Source: Chitinophaga silvisoli (GTDB taxonomy: Bacteria; Bacteroidota; Bacteroidia; Chitinophagales; Chitinophagaceae). From it: DNA of 64,000 bases. Location: assembly GCF_003412465.1 (NCBI RefSeq), contig NZ_QTJV01000021.1, forward strand, positions 18,227 to 82,226. Direction: 5' to 3'. The notes beneath the pieces were generated by a model. That model saw nothing but the letters and a program-made list of their open reading frames with translations. It had not been told where the DNA came from and did not search any database. Shown piece after piece: positions 1 through 8,252 of the stretch. The position numbers and the translations under genes were made by a program. How positions within the stretch are numbered: the stretch's first letter is position 1; the number at the start of each line of letters is the position of its first letter.

Positions 1-99
1 GATGAAAATCTGACGGTGAGGGTTGAAGCGATTTTGGCGAGCAGTCCGATGCCATGGTCGCCACAAGTAAAAACATTAAATGATTACCAGTATAATTAA
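1..99 (+). CDS. 3' end of an unidentified gene (partial)
   Basis: The window opens inside a reading frame that starts at base 1 and ends at a TAA at 97-99, giving 32 C-terminal residues that end in NDYQYN. The composition (DENLTVRVEAIL...) looks like real protein rather than noise, and it has the same direction as the GH105 gene that follows. I do not recognise the family. Given the neighbours it could be another enzyme of the same polysaccharide locus, but that is inference only. Confidence 0.45.
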   Translation, partial: DENLTVRVEAILASSPMPWSPQVKTLNDYQYN

Positions 100-505
100 C
101 ATATATGATATAAAAATCTGAATGTTCTGAGGGTGTAAGGATAACGTGAAAGAAAATACCTGGTAGTTGTAAGATTACATGTGCTATTACTTCGGTTAAA
201 CTAAGTTAATAATATTAACTGTTATATTTAATTAAATTCATCTAAGCGGTAATCAGGAAGGGGAAAATACCTTTTTGGAACCTGTAACCTGCCTTTTCCC
301 TTGTTCGTCTATTAACTGGCGAAAGCAGGGTGGTTAGAATTAGTTTGTTGGCTTTTTACTTCCTCTCATTTTTAGACACAAATCGACAAAAAACTGAACA
401 AAATTTAAGAAGGATATTTTATTTCTTCGCAAGGCGTTGGGAACAACCAATACAATTTATTGTGAATAACCACTATCATTTAAATAAGTTTTACAAAAAA
501 GCGTT
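100..505. other. Intergenic region upstream of GH105
   Basis: No convincing gene is visible. The stretch is A/T-rich and holds a weak 7-bp inverted repeat (261-267 with 294-300, GGGAAAA/TTTTCCC) that could end the upstream gene. It also holds the conserved block at 383-429 described separately. No perfect TAnnTTTG promoter element was found close to the GH105 start. Confidence 0.5.
383..429 (+). promoter_or_regulatory. Conserved upstream block, copy 1 (ahead of GH105)
   Basis: The 22-bp core (383-404, TCGACAAAAAACTGAACAAA plus AT) matches 18 of 22 positions of a second copy at 1746-1767 upstream of susC, and all four differences are transitions. A CTTCG motif follows after exactly 20 bp in both copies. 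The core contains a GACAAAA/GAACAAAA direct repeat about one helical turn apart, as expected for an AraC-type dimer site. Binding by the response regulator at 7487-8251 is inference. Confidence 0.45.
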
Positions 506-1609
506 ATGAGGAAATTATTTTTATCGTTGCTGGCAATTATATCTTTTCAATTTTTGTCTGCCCAGCAGAACCTCCTTACAAAATTTCCAAAGGGATCAAC
601 ACCCGGCGAGGTGGGCAAACGATTGGCTTACCACTTCGTGGACGGCAGACATGAACTCTATGCAGGCCAGTACATTCACTATGCCGAAGTTTGCACCTGG
701 AACGGCGCTTTGGACTATGCAGTAAAAACAAAAGACCAAAAGCTTATCAGGCTTTTACAGGACAAATTCGAACCCTTCTTTACCCGGGAAAAAGCATTAT
801 TGCCTCCAATGAACCATGTGGACTACAATATGTTTGGCAGCGTTGCGCTGAAACTTTACCAGATAACCAAAGATGTACGCTACAAGGAAATGGGACTAGC
901 CTATGCTGATGCACAGTGGGAACTACCCAGGAATGCGAAACCGGACGAAAAAGCCTGGGCAGATAAAGGGTATTCATGGCAAACCCGTTTGTGGATCGAC
1001 GATATGTATATGATTACTGTTGTACAAAACGAGGCGTATAAAGTAACGGGCGACCCCAAATATATTGATAGAGCGGCAAAAGAAATGGTTCTATACCTGG
1101 ATAAACTGCAACGCCCGAACGGGCTTTTCTACCACGCTCCGGATGTTCCCTACTATTGGGCAAGAGGAGCTGGATGGATGGCAGTGGGTATGCCAAATTT
1201 GCTTCGTGACCTGCCTAAAGATCACAAAGACCGCCCACGAATTATGGAAGGTTACCTTACCATGATGAAAAGCCTGAAAGAACACCAAAGACCAGATGGC
1301 ATGTGGAGCCAACTGATTGATGAAGCAGATTTTTGGCCGGAAACATCCGGCACTGCCATGTTTACTTATGCTTTTATTATTGGAATTCAGCAAGGGTGGC
1401 TGGATGCAGCCGAATATGCCCCGGCAGTTCAAAAAGCCTGGACTGCTATGGTTTCGCATATCGATGAACGTAATAATGTAACCGAAGTTTGCGTTGGCAC
1501 AGGCAAAAAGAATGATAAACAATATTACCACGACCGCCCACGTAATGCGGGCGACCTTCATGGGCAGGCTCCTTATCTGTGGTGCGCAGCTGCACTTTTA
1601 GGGAAATAG
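506..1609 (+). CDS. GH105 unsaturated glucuronyl/galacturonyl (rhamnogalacturonyl) hydrolase
   Basis: A 367-residue exported enzyme with a Sec signal peptide at residues 1-20 (cut after LSAQ). It shows the (alpha/alpha)6-barrel signatures of the GH88/GH105 group: NHVDYNMFG around 103-111, RLWIDDMYM at 161-169 (the Asp pair region matching the catalytic Asp of YteR-like enzymes), YYWARGAGW at 216-224 and an ETSGTAMF motif. Family members remove the 4,5-unsaturated uronic acid left on oligosaccharides by polysaccharide lyases, probably in the periplasm here. Full length for the family. It lies upstream of susC/susD in the same direction, so the locus probably targets an acidic polysaccharide such as pectin or a uronate-containing gum. 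The exact substrate cannot be read from the sequence. Confidence 0.9.
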   Translation: MRKLFLSLLAIISFQFLSAQQNLLTKFPKGSTPGEVGKRLAYHFVDGRHELYAGQYIHYAEVCTWNGALDYAVKTKDQKLIRLLQDKFEPFFTREKALLPPMNHVDYNMFGSVALKLYQITKDVRYKEMGLAYADAQWELPRNAKPDEKAWADKGYSWQTRLWIDDMYMITVVQNEAYKVTGDPKYIDRAAKEMVLYLDKLQRPNGLFYHAPDVPYYWARGAGWMAVGMPNLLRDLPKDHKDRPRIMEGYLTMMKSLKEHQRPDGMWSQLIDEADFWPETSGTAMFTYAFIIGIQQGWLDAAEYAPAVQKAWTAMVSHIDERNNVTEVCVGTGKKNDKQYYHDRPRNAGDLHGQAPYLWCAAALLGK

Positions 1610-1630
1610 CCGGGTATTTTTGCTGCCGCT

Positions 1631-1664
1631 GGTGTTGGAGGCCTTGCCCAAAGGCCCTGACACC
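1631..1664 (+). terminator. Candidate terminator after GH105
   Basis: GGTGTTGGAGGCCTT pairs with AAGGCCCTGACACC across a short loop (imperfect, about 12 pairs), 21 bp after the GH105 stop codon. There is no clear T-run, so it could instead be a processing or stabilising hairpin. Confidence 0.45.
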
Positions 1665-1745
1665 AACGGCTTTGCCTGGGAACCTGTTTCCCTATGCCTG
1701 TGATTTAATACTTCCCCTTTTTGCACGACTCCATTTTGGAATAAT

Positions 1746-1792
1746 TCGACAAAAAGTTGAATAAAACATACGGAAAAAGAATTTTTACTTCG
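1746..1792 (+). promoter_or_regulatory. Conserved upstream block, copy 2 (ahead of susC)
   Basis: The core 1746-1767 (TCGACAAAAAGTTGAATAAA plus AC) is followed 20 bp later by CTTCG at 1788-1792, matching the arrangement at 383-429. It lies about 430-475 bp upstream of the susC start, which is far for a simple activator site. Either the leader is long or the decayed segment in between was inserted later. Confidence 0.4.
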
Positions 1793-1891
1793 TATTACAA
1801 GATCCGGGACAAGATTACCCACAAAGACAGACCACGTAGATCGACCATGTAGTACTGTGAGCTTAATAGAAAAGGGCATGTCCACTTATGA

Positions 1892-2038
1892 ATCAACCAG
1901 GGATCCCGGGGGTACTCAATTGACAACTACAAGGAGGAAACGATCTATCCCTTCCTGAAAAAAGCGGTAGATAAGACTTACAGGGTTCGCGCCGATGATT
2001 ATTCCACTTATGACAGGCTCTTAAACATTACTCCCTGA
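1892..2038 (+). pseudogene. Possible decayed gene fragment
   Basis: An open frame of 48 codons lies between in-frame stops, with protein-like content including NYKEETIYPFLKKAVDK. That phrase resembles the helical segment of clan GH-L/GH-M type glycosidases (for example GH95 or DUF5703 enzymes), but the match is from memory and weak. There is no good start codon and no intact domain. If real, it is the remnant of a lost enzyme gene between GH105 and susC. Confidence 0.25.
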
Positions 2039-2221
2039 TAAATCGAAGTAAATGTTTCGGTGCTATTGCACCTGAAGCTTTGCGCCCGCAATTATGAACC
2101 ACAGGAGATAGCTCCGGGGGTATCTTCATTGTAATGCCCCGCTATCAACAATAGCTGGATGAGTATAAACCAAAATGCATGCTATTATAAATTTCATCGC
2201 GATAACGACTAACTGATCATT

Positions 2222-5200
2222 ATGGAGAAAAATTATACAAATACCAGGAAAAGCCATCCCTCTTCTTCGCGTAGGAAGTGCTTATTGCCTGGATTATTCG
2301 GGGCCTTATTATTTTTGCTGTTTCCCTTTTTTGCCCCTGCACAGAATCCGGTTGTAACCGGCAGGGTTACTGACTCTCTGGGTAATGGAATAGCTGATGT
2401 TACAATTGCGGTTAAAGGAACAACAGTGAATGCAAAAACGGATGCATCCGGTAATTTTAGCATTCAGGTGAGCAAAGGCGTACCACTGAGAGCGTCACAT
2501 GTAAGTTATATCAGCAGAGAGGTGATACCGGATGGAAAGCCGTTGACTATTGTACTACGACAAGCTACCAACGAACTAAACAATGTGGTTGTTATTGGTT
2601 ATGGCACCATGAAGAAAAAAGATCTTACCGGGGCAATAACTTCTATCCGCCCAAATAAGATTGCAGACGAGAACCCTAAAACCGTTCAGGACATTATACG
2701 CGGAACACCCGGTGTGAGTGTAGGTCTTGATCCTTCTGCAAAAGGTGGAGGTACCATACGGATCCGTGGACAGCGTTCGGTTTATACAGATGGCGGGCAT
2801 AATGATCCTTTGCTGATACTGGACGGTATGATATTTTATGGAGAGTTGTCTGAAATTAATCCAGACGATATTGATCAGATTGACATCCTTAAAGATGCCT
2901 CTGCTGCTGCAATCTATGGAGCGAAATCAGCTAACGGCGTGCTTATCATCACTACGAAAAAGGGGAAGAAAGGAAAACCTACTATTAATCTGACAAGCAA
3001 TCTGGGCCTCTCCGATATGGCCGCAAACAGGAAAGTTTTTGGTCCCGACGGCTATATGCAATACCGCCAGGATTGGTACACGGCTGCTACCTATGGTATC
3101 AATTCAGCAACAGGGGCTTATGAACCTTATATATCAGAAACGGCAACGGCGGGTAAACCCGGATATTATGAGATGCCCACCGATCAAATGCTGGGAAAAT
3201 ATGGTATTACTATAGACCAATGGAGAGCTTATTCAACGAATACAAGCGATGCATCTGATAAAGAAATCCAGGCTAAACGCTTAGGTCTTCAATTTACAAC
3301 ACTGGATAACTATCTGAAAGGTAAAACCTTCGATTGGTATAAGCATAGTTTCCGAACCGGCTTTAACCAGGATTATAATCTCAGCGTATCTGGTGCCAGT
3401 GATAAAATCAATTATTATTTGTCTGCAGGTTTCCTGTCTAATCAGGGAGTCGTTGTGGGTGATAATTACAGGGCGGTACGCTCCAACCTAAAAGTGGACG
3501 GCAAGGTCACCGACTGGCTGGATATCAGCGCCAATGTCAATTTCCAGGACCGGTCCGACGGAAATATTGCGGTTAACTGGGGATCACAGATTATTAACAA
3601 CAGTCCCTTTGCATCTTACAAAGATGAGGAAGGAAACCTGGAAGTACATCCTATGGGCGATGAAATGACTGCCAGCAAAGGGTATAATTTTGATTTCAAT
3701 AAACAGTATATGAAACTTGAAAGAGGCTATACTGTTTTAAATACTATTTTTTCTGCCAGGGTAAAACTGCCTTTTAATATCAAGTACTCTTTTAATATTT
3801 CTCCCAGGTACCAGTGGTATTATAACCGCTATTTTGAATCCGCGGAGCATCCCGACTGGCTGGCAATTAATCATGGGGTAGACCGCAACTGGGCTAAACG
3901 TTTTGACTGGTCTTTGAATAATACGCTCAGCTGGGATAAAACTTTTGCTCAAAAGCACAAGGTAAATGTAACCCTGGTCCAGGAAGCCGAACAAAGACGG
4001 TATTGGAGTGATGTTATAAATGCACGTAACATTCTGCCAAGTGATGCATTGGGATTCCATGAAACTTCTACCGGCGATCCCCTGAATAGTAGTTTTGATA
4101 CGGACGATTCCCGTGAAACTGCTGATGGTATGCTTGCGCGGGTGTTTTATTCCTATGATGACCGTTATATGTTAACGGCCTCTGTGCGCCGTGACGGGTA
4201 TTCTGCTTTCGGCACTTCGAACCCACGGGCCACCTTTTTCTCAACAGCTTTGGCCTGGACATTTACTAATGAAAAATTCTTTCACTGGAGTCCTTTAAGC
4301 AATGGTAAATTGCGTTTGTCATATGGACAAAATGGAAACAGGTCATTGGCTAACCCTTACATTGCATTGGCCAATCTGGCCAATGGTGCCACCACCCAGG
4401 GCTACGTAGATGCCAATGGCAGTTATATCCAGTATTACTATTTAAGGATCGATCGTATGGCTAACCCTCATTTACAATGGGAAAAGACTACGGCATATAA
4501 TATTGGACTGGATCTCGCTTTCCTAAATAACCGGATCAGCACTGCGCTCGATTATTATTATATGCCCACCACTAATATGATCATGAGCCAATCGCTGCCT
4601 GATTTTTCAGGGTTTACCAGTATCACTACCAATTTAGGAGAAGTACAAAACAAAGGTTTCGAAATATCAGTCAACACTCAAAATATAAGAACCTCCAATT
4701 TTAACTGGAATACCAGCTTCGGGTTTTCGAAATATAAAAACACCGTTAAACACCTTTATTACCGGTATGAGGATGTGTTGGATGCCAATGGAAATGTAGT
4801 GGCCACCAAAGAATCCGACGATATATCCAACGGATGGTTTATCGGGCAACCAATCAGCGCCATTTGGAACTACCGTGTTACCGGAATATGGCAGGTGGAT
4901 GAAGTAGCTGAAGCTGCCAAATACGGCCAACGACCCGGCGATCCTAAAGTAGCTAATAATTATACGGCGGATGATATTAAGAACCCTGATGGAACTACAA
5001 CGGCGGTTTATAATAATAAGGATAAAGAATTCCTGGGCCAGACTTCCTCGCCTGTTATGTGGTCACTGCGAAATGATTTTACCTACAAAAATTTCAATTT
5101 CTCATTCAATATCTATTCTTATTGGGGCAATAAGAGCTTAAGTACTTCTTACCTGAACCAGGATAATTCCGTTTCGTTAGTAACGTACAATGGCAATACA

Positions 5201-5512
5201 TATGAGAAAAAATATTGGACCCCTGATCATCCCAGCAATTTCTGGGGCCGGCTGGATGCAAGAGGCCCCTCCGGAGTCGCCGCTCCCAACAGGATATTCA
5301 ATCGTTCTTTTATCAGGCTCGATAATGTATCAATTGGTTATACAATGCCGCACAAACTTCTTTCACCAGCTGGGATTGAAAACCTGAAAATATATGCCAC
5401 GGTTCGTAATGCGGCAGTCTGGAAAAAAGATAAAAACTGGAATTACTGGGACATAGAAACAGGTGACATTGCACCGAGAATTTATACACTTGGATTAAAC
5501 GTGACATTATAA
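2222..5512 (+). CDS. SusC/RagA-family TonB-dependent outer-membrane transporter
   Basis: A 1096-residue outer-membrane protein. Order: signal peptide (about 1-41, ending APAQ), carboxypeptidase-D-like beta-sandwich (about 44-115, VTGRVTDSLGNGIADV), TonB-box region (NNVVVIGYGTMKKKDLTGAI), plug domain with the family signature DILKDASAAAIYGAKSANGV, then a 22-strand-type barrel ending in the aromatic/hydrophobic pattern LGLNVTL. It lacks an STN domain, so it is not expected to signal through an anti-sigma factor; the nearby two-component system fits this. It imports oligosaccharides captured by its SusD partner, whose gene starts 9 bp downstream. Confidence 0.95.
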   Translation: MEKNYTNTRKSHPSSSRRKCLLPGLFGALLFLLFPFFAPAQNPVVTGRVTDSLGNGIADVTIAVKGTTVNAKTDASGNFSIQVSKGVPLRASHVSYISREVIPDGKPLTIVLRQATNELNNVVVIGYGTMKKKDLTGAITSIRPNKIADENPKTVQDIIRGTPGVSVGLDPSAKGGGTIRIRGQRSVYTDGGHNDPLLILDGMIFYGELSEINPDDIDQIDILKDASAAAIYGAKSANGVLIITTKKGKKGKPTINLTSNLGLSDMAANRKVFGPDGYMQYRQDWYTAATYGINSATGAYEPYISETATAGKPGYYEMPTDQMLGKYGITIDQWRAYSTNTSDASDKEIQAKRLGLQFTTLDNYLKGKTFDWYKHSFRTGFNQDYNLSVSGASDKINYYLSAGFLSNQGVVVGDNYRAVRSNLKVDGKVTDWLDISANVNFQDRSDGNIAVNWGSQIINNSPFASYKDEEGNLEVHPMGDEMTASKGYNFDFNKQYMKLERGYTVLNTIFSARVKLPFNIKYSFNISPRYQWYYNRYFESAEHPDWLAINHGVDRNWAKRFDWSLNNTLSWDKTFAQKHKVNVTLVQEAEQRRYWSDVINARNILPSDALGFHETSTGDPLNSSFDTDDSRETADGMLARVFYSYDDRYMLTASVRRDGYSAFGTSNPRATFFSTALAWTFTNEKFFHWSPLSNGKLRLSYGQNGNRSLANPYIALANLANGATTQGYVDANGSYIQYYYLRIDRMANPHLQWEKTTAYNIGLDLAFLNNRISTALDYYYMPTTNMIMSQSLPDFSGFTSITTNLGEVQNKGFEISVNTQNIRTSNFNWNTSFGFSKYKNTVKHLYYRYEDVLDANGNVVATKESDDISNGWFIGQPISAIWNYRVTGIWQVDEVAEAAKYGQRPGDPKVANNYTADDIKNPDGTTTAVYNNKDKEFLGQTSSPVMWSLRNDFTYKNFNFSFNIYSYWGNKSLSTSYLNQDNSVSLVTYNGNTYEKKYWTPDHPSNFWGRLDARGPSGVAAPNRIFNRSFIRLDNVSIGYTMPHKLLSPAGIENLKIYATVRNAAVWKKDKNWNYWDIETGDIAPRIYTLGLNVTL

Positions 5513-5521
5513 AATTTACCC

Positions 5522-7444
5522 ATGAAAAACAACTCTATAATAAATATCTTCTTCGTGCTGATGCTAGCAGCGATCATTGCCTCCTGTAATAAGAAATATC
5601 TTGAGCCGGATCCTTTATCTTTTTACGAGCCGGAAGCTACTTTCACTACCAGGTCAGGACTTGATGCTGCAATTGCGATGTGTGACAAACATTTGAGAAG
5701 TTACTGGAGCTATATTTCAACAAGGGATATTTCGGTGCCCATTAACACTGAGTATATGTTGTCAGACATGGCTGTATCAGGTAAAACAGACGATGGAAGT
5801 ATCTTTGCCGATGTGGCTACCCGCCTCACTCCAACAGACGGCATGTACACTAATGATGTGAATATGCTGAGCTTTTTCTGGGGAGAGACTTATAATGGCA
5901 TTAAGTATGCCAATACAATCACTTCGTTTATTGATAAAGTGCCCGGCCTGGATGAAGCCACAAAACATGAATATATCGGCAGGGCCTACTTTCACAGGTC
6001 TTTCCGTTACCTGGCTTTATGTTTCCAGTTTAATAATGTTCCTTTAATCACCGAAATCCCTTCTACTCCCAAGCAAAACTACAAGAGCAGCAGTCGTGAA
6101 GCTATTTTAAATATGATTACTAAAAATATGGAAGATGCGGTGAAATGGGTACCCGATCAGTCAAGTATGGCTTATATAGGAATGATTAATAAAGGGGCCT
6201 GCCGCCAGTTATTGATCAAATGCTACCTTGCCACCGGTCAATGGGACAAAGCTATTGCTCAAGCCGATTCGTTAATCAATAATTCAGGTTATTCCTTAAT
6301 GACATCTACATTTGGCACGTTTGAAAGCCCGTTGGAATCCACCTGGCATATTACGCGGAATGTGATATGGGATTTGCACCGCCCCGTGAACAAATGTATC
6401 CCTGCAAATAAGGAAACCATTCTTGCTATGCCCAACCGTGATAATACGGATGCCGCTATAAAAATGCGTACAATGCGTAACTGGGGGCCGATGTGGAATA
6501 TTTCCAGCTTAGTTTCGCCAGCAGGGAAATTTATGCAATGTTATGCTTCATCCAGCAAATCCTACCGGGCCAACCTTGACTTCAACTCGGCTGTAGGTCG
6601 TGGTATTGCTATGATTAGTCCTACCTATTTCGCACAACATGAACTTTGGAGCGTAAACGGAATTGATGATACTGCAGATCTGCGACACAACAGCAGTGTG
6701 GGTAATTGGGCGAGAATGGATTCTCTGAAATATAATGATCCTTCAGATGCATTGTACTTTGGTAAAAACCTGAGACTTTATAATGGCAGCCAAATTTTGT
6801 GTACTGATACAGTGCGTAACTGGTTCGATTGGCCGCATTATAAAGTTTTTGTTAATGATCCCGATCATATTGGCAATCCTGCGAGTAATAATAATAGAGG
6901 GGGTGCGGCAGACTGGTATTGTTATCGTCTTGCGGAAACCTACCTGCTTCGTGCTGAAGCCGAATTCTATAAAGGGAATATAGGCGCTGCTACAGCAGAT
7001 GTAAATATCGTAAGGCAAAGAGCAAAATGCCAACAGTTATACACGACTATTACTATTGGCGACATTGCTAATGAACGTGCCCGTGAATTATGGATGGAAG
7101 AATGGCGGCACATGGAGCTAAGCCGTATGTCCTACAGCCTGGCCTTAAGTGGCAAAGCTGATGAATGGGGAAATACCTATAACGTGAATACCCTTTCAGA
7201 CAACAGTTACTGGTATCAGCGCATACAACACTACAGCAATTATTACAACAAAAACAAGATAACTGTAAAAGGTAGATCCTACACCATGGCACCACATAAT
7301 GTCTATTGGCCAATTCCTCAATCTGCTATTGATGCAAACCTGTACGGCAAACTGCGTCAAAACCCTGGTTACAATGGTTATGACCCGGGTGTAGAGATGT
7401 GGACGAACTGGGAAGATGCTGTCAATGATGAAGACGATAATTAA
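5522..7444 (+). CDS. SusD/RagB-family glycan-binding lipoprotein
   Basis: A 640-residue surface lipoprotein. The lipobox ends at Cys22 (IIASC), followed by the typical CNKKYLEPDPLS start of SusD proteins. The body shows TPR-like helices and the late RAEAEFYKGN...ARELWMEEWRHMELSRM segment typical of the SusD C-terminal half. It forms the lid of the SusC transporter and binds the glycan outside the cell. At 640 residues it is longer than the usual 500-600, with the extra length in the middle. It is cotranscribed with the preceding susC. Confidence 0.93.
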   Translation: MKNNSIINIFFVLMLAAIIASCNKKYLEPDPLSFYEPEATFTTRSGLDAAIAMCDKHLRSYWSYISTRDISVPINTEYMLSDMAVSGKTDDGSIFADVATRLTPTDGMYTNDVNMLSFFWGETYNGIKYANTITSFIDKVPGLDEATKHEYIGRAYFHRSFRYLALCFQFNNVPLITEIPSTPKQNYKSSSREAILNMITKNMEDAVKWVPDQSSMAYIGMINKGACRQLLIKCYLATGQWDKAIAQADSLINNSGYSLMTSTFGTFESPLESTWHITRNVIWDLHRPVNKCIPANKETILAMPNRDNTDAAIKMRTMRNWGPMWNISSLVSPAGKFMQCYASSSKSYRANLDFNSAVGRGIAMISPTYFAQHELWSVNGIDDTADLRHNSSVGNWARMDSLKYNDPSDALYFGKNLRLYNGSQILCTDTVRNWFDWPHYKVFVNDPDHIGNPASNNNRGGAADWYCYRLAETYLLRAEAEFYKGNIGAATADVNIVRQRAKCQQLYTTITIGDIANERARELWMEEWRHMELSRMSYSLALSGKADEWGNTYNVNTLSDNSYWYQRIQHYSNYYNKNKITVKGRSYTMAPHNVYWPIPQSAIDANLYGKLRQNPGYNGYDPGVEMWTNWEDAVNDEDDN

Positions 7445-7459
7445 CTACCTGTATTTTGC

Positions 7460-7491
7460 AGTAAGCATCAATAGGAGCAGGCTTGCTTACT
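7460..7491. terminator. Weak hairpin between convergent susD and regulator genes
   Basis: AGTAAGC (7460-7466) pairs with GCTTACT (7485-7491) around an 18-base loop in the short gap between two convergent genes. The right arm overlaps the end of the regulator gene. It may work as a shared terminator, but the stem is short. Confidence 0.3.
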
Positions 7492-8251
7492 CCCTGGGCA
7501 ATGAATTAGCATATTCGATAGGTGACATTTTAAAATATTTCTGAAAATTGCGACTGAAAAGGCTTTGCGAGCTGTAACCTACCATCTTTGAAATTTCATA
7601 AAATGAAAATTCATTCCTGGCAATTAAATCGGCAGCATTTTTAAGGCGCGTGATGTCAATTAATTCTTTAGGGGATAGCGAGGATAAGGATTTAATTTTG
7701 CGGTATAATGACGTGCGGCTCATGAACATGTGCCCGGCAAGCATATCAATATCAATATTGGGGTCTTTAATATTTGTTCTGATATATTCATCCAGTTTCT
7801 TTAGAAAGGCTTCATCTGTTTTTGAATGCGCCATTATCCTCACATCCTCAAAAGGTGAACTGGCAAAATGGTCCTTTATCTTACGGCGGTTTTTAAGTAG
7901 GTTGGCAATCTGTACCTGCAGCAATTCTGACGAGAATGGCTTTTGTATATAGGCATCTGCCCCTACCTCAAGTCCTTCGATGTGCGCCTTATATGTATTT
8001 TTAGATGTTAATAAAATGATGGGGATGTGGCAGTATTCCACATTTGATTTAATTAGCCGGCATAGCTCAAACCCGTCAATTCCCGGCATCATAATATCTG
8101 ATATGATGAGGTGTATAATTTCCTTGTCTAAAATGCTTTGTGCAAATTCTCCATTGGTGGCAAGATGCAACTGGTAGGAGTCTCCCAAAACTACAGATAA
8201 GAACTCCAGAATATCTTCATTATCGTCAATAATAAGAATATTTTCGGTCAT
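7487..8251 (-). CDS. Response regulator, receiver plus AraC-type HTH
   Basis: 254 residues. The N-terminal receiver domain has the acidic pair DD at 9-10, phospho-acceptor Asp52 (LIISDIMMPG), the LTSK Thr/Ser region and the KPF switch Lys. The C-terminal AraC-family double helix-turn-helix (about 150-254) includes MFMSRTSLYRKIKSLSS and SQSLFSRNFQKYFKMSPIEY. It starts one base after the stop of the sensor kinase (TAG-C-ATG on the minus strand), so the two are surely cotranscribed. In Bacteroides these modules are usually fused in one hybrid protein. Likely role: activate the adjacent SusCD/GH locus when the cognate oligosaccharide is present. Confidence 0.93.
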   Translation of the reverse strand: MTENILIIDDNEDILEFLSVVLGDSYQLHLATNGEFAQSILDKEIIHLIISDIMMPGIDGFELCRLIKSNVEYCHIPIILLTSKNTYKAHIEGLEVGADAYIQKPFSSELLQVQIANLLKNRRKIKDHFASSPFEDVRIMAHSKTDEAFLKKLDEYIRTNIKDPNIDIDMLAGHMFMSRTSLYRKIKSLSSLSPKELIDITRLKNAADLIARNEFSFYEISKMVGYSSQSLFSRNFQKYFKMSPIEYANSLPRE

Positions 8252-8252
8252 G

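Larger units (their letters stand above)
1610..2221. other. 612-bp intergenic region between GH105 and susC
   Basis: This gap holds an imperfect hairpin just after GH105 (1631-1664), a second copy of the conserved upstream block (1746-1792), and a short open frame (1892-2038) that looks like a decayed gene. From 2039 to 2221 nothing recognisable is seen. It should contain the susC promoter, but no perfect TAnnTTTG element was found. Confidence 0.5.

Noticed and set aside
1091..1561. A 156-codon minus-strand frame inside the GH105 gene
   Set aside because: It lies fully opposite a well-supported glycosidase and shows no recognisable domain.
1900..1916. GGGATCCCGGGGGTACT looks like a cloning polylinker (BamHI-SmaI-KpnI order)
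   Set aside because: It does not match a standard polylinker exactly, has no flanking vector sequence, and lies in ordinary intergenic DNA, so coincidence is more likely than a cloning scar.
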